Below are positions 1 through 8,844 of a stretch of 64,000 bases of DNA, one piece after another; the stretch's first letter is position 1; the number at the start of each line of letters is the position of its first letter. The DNA is taken from assembly GCA_964471325.1 (NCBI GenBank), contig CAYYFL010000001.1, positions 1 to 64,000 of the forward strand, given 5' to 3'. The position numbers and the translations under genes are program-made. The notes beneath the pieces were generated by a model. It did no database searches. It was not told where the DNA came from and saw only the letters and a list, made by a program, of their open reading frames with translations. This stretch comes from Velamenicoccus sp964471325 (GTDB lineage Bacteria; Omnitrophota; Gorgyraeia; Velamenicoccales; Velamenicoccaceae).

Positions 1-79
1 TCACATACCCCGCGCTTATTCGGAATGGCGCGGGTATGCCGCTTTCTGCGGCATGTGGAGGTCTACCCTTTCTGGGTTA
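1..79. repeat. Hairpin module B1 with shared tip motif
   Basis: A perfect 12-bp stem (4-15 with 27-38) carries a loop containing TTATTCGGAAT. It is followed by a second small stem (CCGC/GCGG near 39-51) and by the string GGAGGTCTACCC-TTTCT-GGGTTA (57-79), whose ACCC/GGGT halves can pair. The 20 bases at 12-31 recur exactly, inverted, at 23602-23621, and the GGAGGTCTACCC tail recurs near 13455, 13577 and 29020. The module runs directly into element A1, as module B2 runs into A2. It lies downstream of the copper ATPase gene and may extend beyond the window start. Confidence 0.7.
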
Positions 80-80
80 A

Positions 81-195
81 TCCCGCATGTATCTTGAGAA
101 TTTATGGCTGCCCGCCTGAGCTCTGTAAAGACTGGTCTGGCCTGCCCGAAGGGCAGACCGAGACATAAATTGTCAAGATGTTTACGCGAGGAGTA
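81..195. repeat. Structured repeat element A, copy 1
   Basis: This is a long imperfect inverted repeat. AATTTATG (99-106) pairs with CATAAATT (164-171), TCTTG (92-96) with CAAGA (174-178), and GTA (89-91) with TAC (183-185). The apex carries the GCCC..CC.GAGCTCTG block shared with the copies at 13477 and 41245. The stem bases differ from the other copies but stay paired. An extra hairpin (CTGCCC GAA GGGCAG, about 142-156) is inserted in the apical part. The element ends about 40 bases 3' of the copper ATPase stop, in what would be the 3' untranslated region of that minus-strand transcript. Confidence 0.75.
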
Positions 196-236
196 ACGCT
201 TATTCCTTCATTTTGCCTACAACCAGGCCTTTCCTC

Positions 237-2507
237 TCAAATCTTCAAACCCCGCAGTCTTAAGGCATTCCCGATCACAGAAACCGAACTGAAACTCATG
301 GCCGCCCCCGCGATCACAGGGCTCAACAAAAGACCGAAGAAAGGATAAAGGGCGCCGGCGGCAATAGGCACACCAAGGATATTATACACAAAGGCGAAAA
401 AAAGGTTCTGCCGGACATTCCGCATTACCCCTTTGCTCAGATGCAAAGTCTTGACTATGCCGTTGAGATCTCCTTTAACAAGAGTGATGGCCGCGCTCTC
501 GATAGCCACGTCTGTTCCCGTACCCATCGCCATGCCGACATCCGCCTCGGCCAGGGCAGGAGCATCATTGATCCCATCGCCGGCAACCATCACGACGGCA
601 CCCTTGGCCTTCCATTCCTTGACGGCTCCCTGCTTGGTCTTCGGTTCAAGCTCCGCCCGGCAACCATCAAGACCCAGCTGGTTGGCTATCTCCTCGGCAG
701 TTTTTCGATTGTCGCCGGTCAGCATGATGACCTTAAGCCCCATCTGGTGCAATTGCCGTACGGCCCCGGGCGTTGTCGCTTTGACCGGATCTGCAATCCC
801 GAGGATCCCGGCAAGTTGTCCATCGGCCGCCGCCCAAACGACGGTCTGGGCCCGCCCCTCGGCATCAAGGGCTTGCTGTGCGACGGCCGGCAGAATAGGG
901 ACACCGGATGCTTCAATGAACTTTTGTTTGCCGACAAGGACGGACACGCCGCCGACGCGCCCCCGGATTCCGCCGCCCGTCACCGACTCAAAATGTTCAA
1001 CGCCCTGCGGCTCGATGTCTTGTCCATCGACAAAATCAACGATAGAACGAGCCAGCGGGTGCTCACTATTTTTCTCAAGAGAAACAACGAGGGTTAAGAA
1101 ACGTCTCTGGTCCATCCCCGGAGCTGCGATTGCCGTCACCACGCGAGGCCTGCCCTCTGTCAGGGTTCCGGTCTTATCCGTCAAGAGATGCGTGATCTTT
1201 TCGGCCTTTTCGATGGCCTCAGCGTTTTTGATCAGGATGCCTGCCTGGGCGCCGCGGCCTACACCCACCATGATGGACATCGGCGTCGCCAAACCGAGGG
1301 CGCACGGGCAGGCGACGATCAGGACGGCAATGGCATTCACAAGGGCATGAGCCAATCTCGGTTCCGGCCCAACGAAAAACCATATGATGAACGTCAACAG
1401 GGAGACCCCCGCCACAGAAGGGACAAAATATGCGGATATCCTGTCGGCGATCCCCTGGATAGGCGCCCGGCTCCTCTGGGCGTCAGAGACCATGCGGACG
1501 ATCTGCGCCAGGACGGTTTCGGAGCCGATCTTCTCAGCCCGCATCAAAAACGTCCCTGTCTGATTGACCGTTGCCCCTACGACCCTGTCTCCTGGTTTTT
1601 TCTGGACAGCCATGGGCTCGCCGGTGATCATGGATTCATCCACAGCACTGCGGCCTTCAATCACGGCGCCGTCGAACGGGACCTTTTCGCCCGGCCGCAC
1701 CCTTAAAATATCTCCCTTGCCGACCGCCTCCGCCGGAACATCTTCTTCGACGCCGTCACGCACACGATGGGCGCTCTTTGCCGCAAGATCCAAGAGCGCC
1801 CTGATCGCCGCGCCTGTCCGGCTGCGCGCCCCCGCCTCCAAAAGCTGCCCCAGGATAACCAAGAGAGTAATGACGACGGCAGCCTCAAAATAAAGGTCGA
1901 TCTGACCCGCCTTCTTTAATATTTGCGGAAAAACCTGGGGCCGCAGAACGGCCGCGGCGCTGTAGCCGTAAGCTGCCCCGACGCCCAGCGCGATCAGCGT
2001 GAACATATTCGGGCTTCTGCGAACAAGGGACCGCCAAGCCCTGACAAAGAGAAATCCGCCGGCCCAAACAACGACCAGCGTCGAAAAAGAAAGCTGGATC
2101 CATGAAGAAGCGGCGTAAGGCACCGGAGACCGCTCACCGACGGCCGGGATCATATTTCCAACGGTCAAGACAAGAACGGGAATGGCACACATCAATCCTG
2201 CCCAGAACTTCACGGACAACGACCGAAGATCGCCGTCTTCCTCATGACCAAATCCTCCAGGCATCACAGGCTCCAGACGCATGCCGCACTTCGGACAATC
2301 CCCGGGCCTGTCACGCCTCACATCCGGATGCATCGGACAGGTGTATCCGCCGGCCCCGGAAGACGGTGCGGATTTTTGCCCTCCGGACGAAGCCAGAAAC
2401 TTTTCCTTGCAATGCTCGCTGCAAAAATAATAAACAAGGCCATCTCGTCTCAATGAGATGGCCTTATCTTCCTTGACGTCCATTCCGCAAAGGGGGTCTT
2501 TTGCCAT
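237..2507 (-). CDS. copA: Copper-type P1B ATPase (CopA/CopB-like)
   Basis: Predicted 756-residue inner-membrane heavy-metal ATPase, probably for copper or silver export. In order it has a YHS-type metal site at residues 1-42 (CGM and FCSEHC), a heavy-metal-binding segment near 54-79 (YTCPMHP, CPKCGM), membrane helices, the phosphatase loop TGEP near 295, the transport motif CPC near 400, the phosphorylation motif DKTGT near 444, the SEHPLA His-Pro motif and GDGINDAPALA. There is no classical GMxCxxC HMA domain; the YHS and HMBD-like segments replace it. The start was set at MAKDPLCGMDV because the longer frame has no family homology and runs through the gene before it. That gene's stop lies 4 bases upstream, so the two are probably co-transcribed. 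Confidence 0.93.
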   Translation of the reverse strand: MAKDPLCGMDVKEDKAISLRRDGLVYYFCSEHCKEKFLASSGGQKSAPSSGAGGYTCPMHPDVRRDRPGDCPKCGMRLEPVMPGGFGHEEDGDLRSLSVKFWAGLMCAIPVLVLTVGNMIPAVGERSPVPYAASSWIQLSFSTLVVVWAGGFLFVRAWRSLVRRSPNMFTLIALGVGAAYGYSAAAVLRPQVFPQILKKAGQIDLYFEAAVVITLLVILGQLLEAGARSRTGAAIRALLDLAAKSAHRVRDGVEEDVPAEAVGKGDILRVRPGEKVPFDGAVIEGRSAVDESMITGEPMAVQKKPGDRVVGATVNQTGTFLMRAEKIGSETVLAQIVRMVSDAQRSRAPIQGIADRISAYFVPSVAGVSLLTFIIWFFVGPEPRLAHALVNAIAVLIVACPCALGLATPMSIMVGVGRGAQAGILIKNAEAIEKAEKITHLLTDKTGTLTEGRPRVVTAIAAPGMDQRRFLTLVVSLEKNSEHPLARSIVDFVDGQDIEPQGVEHFESVTGGGIRGRVGGVSVLVGKQKFIEASGVPILPAVAQQALDAEGRAQTVVWAAADGQLAGILGIADPVKATTPGAVRQLHQMGLKVIMLTGDNRKTAEEIANQLGLDGCRAELEPKTKQGAVKEWKAKGAVVMVAGDGINDAPALAEADVGMAMGTGTDVAIESAAITLVKGDLNGIVKTLHLSKGVMRNVRQNLFFAFVYNILGVPIAAGALYPFFGLLLSPVIAGAAMSFSSVSVIGNALRLRGLKI

Positions 2508-2511
2508 AAGG

Positions 2512-2883
2512 TTATTTTTTAAACAGGCGCCTCGTCCCGACGAATAACACCGCAAATAAGCCCTCCGTAACCAGGGAGGCGACGCCCAACGGTTCCAGCC
2601 AGGCATCAGGTTCGGCTGCAATAAAAGGCAATCCCACCGTACGGCTGGCCACATAGCCCGCAAGAGAACATACCGCAATCACAAAACCAAGGTTCCAACC
2701 CCAAGGCTTGCGGCGCAAGATACCGACGGCCGCAACGAGCGCCCCGGCGCCATTAAGATAAAAAAGCCAGCCTTTATACACCGCATCCCTAAAGCTGTCC
2801 GGCGCATCGCACACATGGATCAAGCCAACAGACAGGATCAAAACAATCCCAAACCACAAAGATATCTTCTGCCCCACGCGCAC
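2512..2883 (-). CDS. Small four-helix membrane protein
   Basis: Predicted 123-residue protein with about four hydrophobic segments and little else. I do not recognise a defined family. A GTG start at 2883 is chosen because AGGAGG lies six bases before it, while the longer frame upstream crosses the promoter. The gene sits 4 bases before copA and shares its promoter, so a supporting role in metal handling is possible, but this rests on position only. Confidence 0.7.
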   Translation of the reverse strand: MRVGQKISLWFGIVLILSVGLIHVCDAPDSFRDAVYKGWLFYLNGAGALVAAVGILRRKPWGWNLGFVIAVCSLAGYVASRTVGLPFIAAEPDAWLEPLGVASLVTEGLFAVLFVGTRRLFKK

Positions 2884-2908
2884 CAAAAACCTCCTTAGTT
2901 GATTTCTT

Positions 2909-2938
2909 ATTATATAGGGGAAATACGATAATAAACAA
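2909..2938 (-). promoter_or_regulatory. Predicted promoter for the small membrane gene and copA
   Basis: On the minus strand TTGTTT (2933-2938) and TATAAT (2909-2914) are 18 bases apart, just upstream of the AGGAGG of the small membrane gene. This would allow copA to be expressed apart from the exporter operon upstream. Confidence 0.6.
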
Positions 2939-2970
2939 GAAAAATGAAACACCCGCAGCAATGCAAGTCC

Positions 2971-4506
2971 TCAGTGGCCGATGGACGCCGTCTCGCTGTG
3001 ATGAGGCTGCTTGAGCAGAAAAACCAAAGGCAGGATACAGATCAATAAGACGGTCGAAAAATGGAAGGCATCCGTAAAAGAAAAAAGATTTGATTGCTTC
3101 AACAGATCCCGGTACACCAAACCCTGACCGGCATACGTCGATGCCGCACCGGCCTTCACCTGCAGGACCCCCATCGCCTTGTGCAATCCCGCCTGGTATC
3201 TGTAATCAAAGGGGTTAAGGTATTCAATAAAACGAGCCTGGTGGAACTGCGACCGGCGCGCCAAAAGAGTCGTCACAAACGCAACGCCGAAGCTGCCGGC
3301 AATGTTCCTGGTAAGGTTAAAAATGCTCGTCGCATTCCCTATCTCTTCTTTCTTGATCGTCGCGAAGGCCATCGTTGTCAGGGGAATAAAAACCAACCCC
3401 ATGCCGAATCCCATCACCGCCCGCGACCAGGCGATGGCCCAAAAATCAACATAAAGGTTAAAACGCGTCATGACGAACGTCGAATAGCCCAAAATAGAGA
3501 GACCTGCAAAGAGGATGGCCTTGGGGTTGATCTTAGTGACCAGCTTGCCGGCGATAGGCATGGTGATCAACGTCGCGATGCCTCCGGGGGCAAGGACGAG
3601 TCCCGAAAGGAAAGAATTATATCCCAACAACTGCTGACTAAAAATCGGCAGAAGAACGATGGTGCCGAAGAGCACAAAAAAGGCAGTAAACATGATGCTG
3701 TTGGCCGTCGAAAAAGAAATATCCTTAAAAACTTTCAAATGGAGGACGGGATCGCGGGTTCTAAGCTCAACGATGACAAATAAAATAAGACAGACGATGG
3801 AAATGATGGAGAACCTGGTTATCAGGGCGGAGGAGAACCAATCTTCGCGCTGCCCCTTATCCAAGACAAACTGCAGGCATCCGATGCCGACGGCAACCAG
3901 GCCTATGCCGAGAAAGTCGATCTTCTGCTGGCCTCTTTTGAGATAAGAAGGGTCCTGGATGAATAACAGGATCATGATGACAGAAAGGATCCCCAGCGGA
4001 ATATTTATATAAAAGATCCACGGCCACGACCAGTTGTCCGTGATCCATCCCCCCAGGACAGGCCCGACGATCGGCCCGACCATGACACCGATGCCGAACA
4101 TCGCCATGGCCATGCCATATTGGGCGGGAGGGAACGCCTCCAAAAGGATCGCCTGCGAAAGGGGTTGCAGGGCCCCGCCTCCCACCCCTTGCAGGATCCT
4201 GAAAAACACGAGGCTCGACAGTGTCCTAGAACTGCCGCACATAAAAGAACTAACGGTAAACAAGATGACCGAAAAGATCAGATAGCGCTTGCGGCCGAAG
4301 AACCGGCTGAACCACCCGGTAAGAGGAATGATGATGGCGTTGGAGACCAGATAAGCGGTGATCGTCCAGGTGGCCTCGTCGATGCCGGCAGAGAGGCTGC
4401 CGCGGATATGGTCGAGCGACACGTTGACGACGGACGTATCGATGACCTCCAGGAGCGTCGGCAGGACGACCGATATGGCGATGATCCACTTGTTGACCTT
4501 ATTCAT
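2971..4506 (-). CDS. emrB: DHA2-family MFS drug exporter, EmrB-like
   Basis: Predicted 511-residue inner-membrane proton antiporter of the 14-helix DHA2 group. The N-terminus has the typical LEVIDTSVVNVSL and the loop GWFSRFFGRKR. The motif GxxxGPxxGG appears as MVGPIVGPVLGGWI. The start MNKVNKW is preferred; it overlaps the end of the membrane-fusion gene by 8 bases, as is usual in emrAB operons. With the EmrA-like and TolC-like genes upstream it should form a tripartite pump spanning both membranes. The substrate cannot be told from sequence. Confidence 0.9.
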   Translation of the reverse strand: MNKVNKWIIAISVVLPTLLEVIDTSVVNVSLDHIRGSLSAGIDEATWTITAYLVSNAIIIPLTGWFSRFFGRKRYLIFSVILFTVSSFMCGSSRTLSSLVFFRILQGVGGGALQPLSQAILLEAFPPAQYGMAMAMFGIGVMVGPIVGPVLGGWITDNWSWPWIFYINIPLGILSVIMILLFIQDPSYLKRGQQKIDFLGIGLVAVGIGCLQFVLDKGQREDWFSSALITRFSIISIVCLILFVIVELRTRDPVLHLKVFKDISFSTANSIMFTAFFVLFGTIVLLPIFSQQLLGYNSFLSGLVLAPGGIATLITMPIAGKLVTKINPKAILFAGLSILGYSTFVMTRFNLYVDFWAIAWSRAVMGFGMGLVFIPLTTMAFATIKKEEIGNATSIFNLTRNIAGSFGVAFVTTLLARRSQFHQARFIEYLNPFDYRYQAGLHKAMGVLQVKAGAASTYAGQGLVYRDLLKQSNLFSFTDAFHFSTVLLICILPLVFLLKQPHHSETASIGH

Positions 4507-5371
4507 CTTTTGTGAGGATGGTCGGCACGCATGACATCCCGACGCGCAAGACGTGGCCTTCATCCGTCGTCTTGTCGAAGACGATCTTCACGGGTATCCT
4601 CTGAACGACTTTCACATAATTGCCGAGGGCATTTTCCGGCGGGAAAAGCGAAAAAACGGCACCGGTCCCCGCCATAATGCTGTCCACGCGGCCCCTGAAC
4701 ACTTTGCCGGGATATGTGTCTACTCTGATCATGACACGCTGGCCGGGCCTGACGTCTTTGAGCTGGGTCTCTTTATAATTGGCAACCACCCAGATATCGT
4801 CGAGGGGCACGACCGCCATGAGCGGCTGGCCCGCCTGGATCTGGTTGCCCGCCTCCACCGATCGTTGTGTGACATACCCGCGCGCCGGAGAATAAATCTT
4901 CGTGTATTTCAGGTTCTGCTGGGCAATCTTAAGTTTCTGAGCGTCCTCTTCGTTTTTGGCCTTGGCCAGCTGATAATCCGTAAGGGCATGTTCGTACTTG
5001 TCCTTGGGAAGCACTTTGTCCTGGTAAAGCGCTTCGGCGCGCGCCTTGTCGCGCGCGGCCTGAGCCAAGGCCGCCCGGCTGACCTCAAGCGCCGCCTTGG
5101 CCTCATTGACCCTCAAAGCGTAGTCGACAGGATCGATCTCGACCAAAAGGTCCCCCCTGCCGACATTCTGATTATCGTTGACATTAAGCTTCCAGACGGT
5201 CCCCGGGACCTTGGATGCGATGCTGTGGATGCGCCCCGTGACATAGGCATCGTCCGTCGTCACATGACTCATGCCCACGCCGATCAAATACGCCAGGACG
5301 ATCAGCCCGACGGCTGCGACACCGCCGGCAAGGTAAATCCATTTCTTATGCCTGTCATTTAACATGTTCAT
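4499..5371 (-). CDS. emrA: HlyD/EmrA-type membrane fusion protein
   Basis: Predicted 290-residue periplasmic adaptor anchored by one N-terminal helix (about residues 12-32). It has a biotinyl-lipoyl-like segment (TDDAYVTGRIHSIASKVPGTV), a helical hairpin around residues 85-150 and the barrel-sandwich return (IYSPARGYVTQRSVEAGNQI). This is the EmrA layout, which pairs with DHA2 transporters. It overlaps the TolC-like gene before it by 17 bases and the EmrB-like gene after it by 8. Confidence 0.9.
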   Translation of the reverse strand: MNMLNDRHKKWIYLAGGVAAVGLIVLAYLIGVGMSHVTTDDAYVTGRIHSIASKVPGTVWKLNVNDNQNVGRGDLLVEIDPVDYALRVNEAKAALEVSRAALAQAARDKARAEALYQDKVLPKDKYEHALTDYQLAKAKNEEDAQKLKIAQQNLKYTKIYSPARGYVTQRSVEAGNQIQAGQPLMAVVPLDDIWVVANYKETQLKDVRPGQRVMIRVDTYPGKVFRGRVDSIMAGTGAVFSLFPPENALGNYVKVVQRIPVKIVFDKTTDEGHVLRVGMSCVPTILTKDE

Positions 5372-6731
5372 GCGTCTTCTCCATTGTTTCGTAAAGCAAG
5401 GTCAGGTCGATCCCCATGGAATACATGAGCTTGGCGTAACTGCGCTTGACCTCATAATCGCTCTCAAAGTAATTTGTCTGGGCTTTCGTCTCCAGCGTAA
5501 TCGCTTCCAGGACCTCTGTGGTGTTGGCGGCCCCGGCCGCGTATTTGGCGCGATAGAAACGGACGTTTTCCGCCGCCTGCGAGAGGACGTCTCTGGCCAC
5601 AACGACCTTCTCGCGCGCATCTTTCAAGGTCAGATAGCTGTCTTCTATCTCGAGTTTGATATCTTCCGTCACCTTGCTCTTTTCTTCTTTCAGTTGCCGC
5701 TGGCGGGCGCGCTCCTTGAACATATCGGCTTGGGCATTCCCGCCGTCATAAAGGTTCACCTTGGCCCCCAGGGCGATATAGGCATTATCCTGATGCACCT
5801 CGTACTGGTTTTTCGTATAGGCATAACCGCCATCCGCATAGATCGTCGGAAGGTTCTCGGCGGCCTTGGACCTGGCGCTTAACGCCGAGGCCCGGATCTG
5901 GTCTTCATAGAAAACGATCTCCGGCCTTTCTTTGACCGCGATGCTCCATGCCTCTTCCATTTCGGGAATTTCCGGCGGTTTCATTTCCATGTCGCGGACA
6001 ACGACCTTCTGCCTCAAAGGCAAGGCGAGGATATCGTTGAGGCGTGCCGCGGCAATCTCCCTGGCGCTGCGCGCCGCGATGAGCTTCTGCTTGGCGTCCG
6101 CCAGGCGCACCTGGGCAGGCAAAAGATCGTTCTTGACCGCTGAGCCGTATTCATAGAGATGCTCGACATCGTTCAGATATGATGCAAGGCTTTCAACCTC
6201 CTTTTCGGCGACGACGATCATTTTCTCCGCTTCGAGGAGATCGAAATAAGCGACGATGAACTCGAGGATAGCGAGCCTTTTGATGCTGTCGATGTGCGCG
6301 TCGCTCGCCCTGACGAGCTCTTTGGAAGCCTGATATTGAGAAAGGCTCTTGCCGAAATCAAACAGGGTTTGATAGACGTCGAAGCCATAGGAGTAATAGT
6401 TCTTGTCGGCGGTACCGGCAGTCGTAGAACCGAATTTGACGGCCGAGGCATACCTGTTGAATGTCTGCGAGGCGGCCGCCTGGAAATGAGGCAGCAGCGC
6501 CGAACGCGCCATCATGGAATCCTGAAACGCCATGTCTTTGCCGGGAAGGGCCACCCGGATCAGGCGGCTATCGTGGAGCACCATGGCGATCCCCCTAGAG
6601 ATCGTAAGAACTTGGGCTTCTTTCTGGGACGGCTGGGGCGCCGTATCCTCAGCCAAAGCCATGGCGGCGGCAAAAAAAGCCCCCGCAAAGACTAATACCG
6701 CCAAGATTGTATTTCGCCTATTTTGTTTCAT
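5355..6731 (-). CDS. TolC-family outer-membrane efflux protein
   Basis: Predicted 458-residue outer-membrane channel with an N-terminal signal peptide (cleavage after about ALAEDT). Two long alpha-helical halves contain the usual OEP repeats; the second has LPTIYADGGYAYTKN and ALGAKVNLYDGG. It would provide the outer-membrane exit for the EmrAB-like pump. The gene overlaps the TetR gene by 14 bases, so the whole set is one transcript read from the TetR promoter. Confidence 0.88.
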   Translation of the reverse strand: MKQNRRNTILAVLVFAGAFFAAAMALAEDTAPQPSQKEAQVLTISRGIAMVLHDSRLIRVALPGKDMAFQDSMMARSALLPHFQAAASQTFNRYASAVKFGSTTAGTADKNYYSYGFDVYQTLFDFGKSLSQYQASKELVRASDAHIDSIKRLAILEFIVAYFDLLEAEKMIVVAEKEVESLASYLNDVEHLYEYGSAVKNDLLPAQVRLADAKQKLIAARSAREIAAARLNDILALPLRQKVVVRDMEMKPPEIPEMEEAWSIAVKERPEIVFYEDQIRASALSARSKAAENLPTIYADGGYAYTKNQYEVHQDNAYIALGAKVNLYDGGNAQADMFKERARQRQLKEEKSKVTEDIKLEIEDSYLTLKDAREKVVVARDVLSQAAENVRFYRAKYAAGAANTTEVLEAITLETKAQTNYFESDYEVKRSYAKLMYSMGIDLTLLYETMEKTHEHVK

Positions 6732-7353
6732 CGGAAGGCCCCGCCCCGCCTAAAAAAATATCGAGGATGAACCTCGACATCTGTCGTAAACTCAAGGTCT
6801 GCTGCATATTCTTTTTGAGCCAATCCATAATCACCGCATTAGAGATGGAACGGAAAATGCCGGCACCCTGCGAAGGATCCATATCGGCGCGGACCAATTT
6901 TTGTTTTTGCGCAAGCCTCATGATCTCGCTGATGCAGGCCAGGTATTCCTTGGCCAGCGCCGATGTCGCGATACGGGAATCGATGGACGCCTGAGCCGCC
7001 CCATTTTCCAGGATAAAGATCCTAAAAAAATCCTGGTTTTTTTCAAAAAAATCCAGCTTCTCCTCAAGATAGATCTCCAGCTTCTCTTTGGCGTCCCCGA
7101 CGGCGGCGGTCCTTTCCTTGATGAGGGCCAAAAGATCCTTCATTTTCTCTTCCACCAGGGAAAAATACAGCGTTTCCTTGTCCTTGAAATACAGATAGAC
7201 CGTGCCCGTGGCGTATTGCGCTTGCCGGGCGATATCCTGCATGGTGGCCCTATAGTATCCCTTGCGGCCAAAAACATGCTCGGCGGCAGACAGGATGTCC
7301 ATCCGGCGCAACTTCCGGTCGCGTTCCTTGCGGTTAATGGCAAACACAGGCAT
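6718..7353 (-). CDS. TetR-family repressor of the exporter operon
   Basis: Predicted 211-residue TetR/AcrR regulator. The helix-turn-helix (MQDIARQAQYATGTVYLYFKDKE) lies at about residues 35-60 and the rest is the ligand-binding domain. The start MPVFAINRK is chosen because AAGGGAGAC precedes it at normal spacing. An upstream in-frame ATG would place an 18-bp palindrome inside the coding region. As first gene of the tetR-tolC-emrA-emrB transcript with a palindrome directly before it, it very likely represses itself and the pump. Confidence 0.88.
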   Translation of the reverse strand: MPVFAINRKERDRKLRRMDILSAAEHVFGRKGYYRATMQDIARQAQYATGTVYLYFKDKETLYFSLVEEKMKDLLALIKERTAAVGDAKEKLEIYLEEKLDFFEKNQDFFRIFILENGAAQASIDSRIATSALAKEYLACISEIMRLAQKQKLVRADMDPSQGAGIFRSISNAVIMDWLKKNMQQTLSLRQMSRFILDIFLGGAGPSDETK

Positions 7354-7372
7354 TCCAGTCTCCCTTGCTGAA

Positions 7373-7412
7373 AATGAATATATATTCATTTTTTAAATAT
7401 ATCATTCATTTT
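7373..7412. promoter_or_regulatory. Operator palindrome before the TetR gene
   Basis: AATGAATATATATTCATT (7373-7390) is a perfect 18-bp palindrome, and a further ATTCATT half-site lies near 7404-7410. It lies just upstream of the repressor start in AT-rich DNA that could hold the promoter. It is the most likely binding site of the TetR protein. Confidence 0.65.
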
Positions 7413-7428
7413 TAAATTTTACAAGAAA

Positions 7429-7462
7429 AAAGACCGCGATCACATTGATGATCGCGGTCTTT
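7429..7462 (-). terminator. Rho-independent terminator after the nitroreductase gene
   Basis: A perfect 14-bp stem (7429-7442 with 7449-7462, six-base loop) is followed on the minus strand by TTTTTTCTTGT. It separates the nitroreductase transcript from the exporter operon. Confidence 0.85.
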
Positions 7463-7532
7463 GATATCAGCCGCCCGGCAAGCGCCCGTCTCATATTCGG
7501 CGTTTTGCTACGCCGATCCCGCAGCATGCCTT

Positions 7533-8132
7533 CTATTCGACATGGCCGACAGGAATGATATACAAAGGATACTGCCCCTCGGGAAGGCCAAGTATTTTCC
7601 CCACCTGCACATCGTCGAAAGCGCCGATAGGCACAGAGCCCAACCCTAAAGCCACGGCCTGCAAATGGACATTCTGGGCGATATGCCCCGCCTCCATATC
7701 GACATAACTCTTGCCGCGTTCTCCATACCTCGAATACGGCTTCTCGTAGGCGGCGCAGATGACGATATCGAGACCGGCCTCCCTTACCGGCTCTTGGCCG
7801 AGGCTGGCGGTACTCAAATCGTTACGCAGGTCGCGCTCCACCATGAGTTCAAGCGCGTGCTTTTCGGGGAGATAACGATGCAGACCGTTTTCGGTAACTG
7901 TATAAATCTCCATTGGATACAAAGCGCCGGCTGAAGGAGCGCTACGGAAATAAAAATTCCCGGGTTTGGCCGTGACACCCTGCGCAGCCCAAAGCAATTG
8001 ACCGACCTCCACAGACGACAATTGCCCCTTGGAAAATGTCCTCACGGAACGCCTTTTGGCGATCGTCTCTTCCAGCGAGAATCTTCCCCTGGCTGCAGGC
8101 CGCGGCAAAGAAATCAACTTATTCTGTATCAT
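7533..8132 (-). CDS. SagB-type nitroreductase-family oxidoreductase
   Basis: Predicted 199-residue FMN-dependent oxidoreductase of the SagB/ThcOx-like nitroreductase group. Recognisable parts are the N-terminal KRRSVRTF, LLWAAQGVT, the SAGALYPMEIY motif, HIAQNVHLQAVALGLGSVPIGAF and the C-terminal PEGQYPLYIIPVGH. It is a stand-alone copy with no azole-peptide cyclodehydratase beside it, so a role in bacteriocin maturation is not supported. The start MIQNKL is set by a strong promoter whose -10 ends seven bases before this ATG, implying a leaderless message. Confidence 0.85.
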   Translation of the reverse strand: MIQNKLISLPRPAARGRFSLEETIAKRRSVRTFSKGQLSSVEVGQLLWAAQGVTAKPGNFYFRSAPSAGALYPMEIYTVTENGLHRYLPEKHALELMVERDLRNDLSTASLGQEPVREAGLDIVICAAYEKPYSRYGERGKSYVDMEAGHIAQNVHLQAVALGLGSVPIGAFDDVQVGKILGLPEGQYPLYIIPVGHVE

Positions 8133-8139
8133 AGAGTTT

Positions 8140-8167
8140 ATTATAGCTGAATTAGAAAACCTCACAA
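8140..8167 (-). promoter_or_regulatory. Promoter giving a leaderless nitroreductase mRNA
   Basis: On the minus strand TTGTGA (8162-8167) and TATAAT (8140-8145) are 16 bases apart. The -10 is only seven bases from the ATG at 8132, so the first transcribed base would be at or next to the start codon. No Shine-Dalgarno sequence is present. Confidence 0.65.
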
Positions 8168-8307
8168 GAAGATTTGACCACCGGATAGCCACCGGCATGT
8201 CCGCATATTTAAAGGACCCGCAAACAAAACAAGCAACAAACAAAAACCTTCGCCCGTCCCCCGCAAGCGAAGGTGAACTGCCCATCAATTATCCTCGCCT
8301 TATCCTG

Positions 8308-8844
8308 TCAAACTTCTTTCACCAGGCTTTCTAATAATTTTTCAATCGAATCAATGTCCTCGTCTTTAAGGGGGCCGGAGGCACGATAACGGATCATGCC
8401 TTTGCGATCGATGACAATCACATTGCTTTCGTCTATATTAAAATCGTAATCCTCCCCCATCTTTCCGTCCCAATCGCCGTAGACCGTGACCCCCTCTTTG
8501 ACCGAATGGTCCCGCAGGCCCGATTCCCATGCGCCCCTGAGAAAAACCCCCTGGCAGTCGATGACCCCGACCCGCGCAATATCATTCTTGATGTCCTGCG
8601 GCTGGCGCTCATAAAACCGGTTCAACACGTTTTTGAGCTTGCGGTTCTGCTCGATAGCCCTCTTGGCTTCATAAAACAGGACAACCACCTTACCCTTGAG
8701 GTCGTCCAAAGTCAGGACTTGCTTATCGCCGGACACAACCTTGAAAGCCGGGGCTGGAGCATCGACGCAGACCTCGGCCGCAAAACAAGAAACAGCAGAG
8801 CAACATACGGCAGCGCAAGCGATCAAAAGACTTTTTTTCATCAT
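8308..8844 (-). CDS. Exported thioredoxin-fold protein without CxxC (YtfJ-like)
   Basis: Predicted 178-residue protein with a signal peptide ending near CFAAEV. The body has a peroxiredoxin/TlpA-like fold: DAPAPAFKVVSGDKQVLTLDDLKGKVVVLFYEAK, then a VIVIDRKGMIRYRASG segment. The position normally holding CxxC reads EAKRA, so the thiol-disulfide site is absent. The pattern resembles the YtfJ group. It is the last gene of a four-gene set and overlaps the gene before it by the ATGA tetranucleotide. Confidence 0.7.
   Translation of the reverse strand: MMKKSLLIACAAVCCSAVSCFAAEVCVDAPAPAFKVVSGDKQVLTLDDLKGKVVVLFYEAKRAIEQNRKLKNVLNRFYERQPQDIKNDIARVGVIDCQGVFLRGAWESGLRDHSVKEGVTVYGDWDGKMGEDYDFNIDESNVIVIDRKGMIRYRASGPLKDEDIDSIEKLLESLVKEV

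Noticed and set aside
1..195. Integron attC-like sites among the hairpin modules
   Set aside because: Modules end in GGGTTA but lack the RYYYAAC/GTTRRRY core pair and no integrase is present.
2508..2678. N-terminal extension of the copper ATPase
   Set aside because: It would overlap most of the last third of the upstream gene and has no homology; MAKDPLCGMDV is the natural YHS start.
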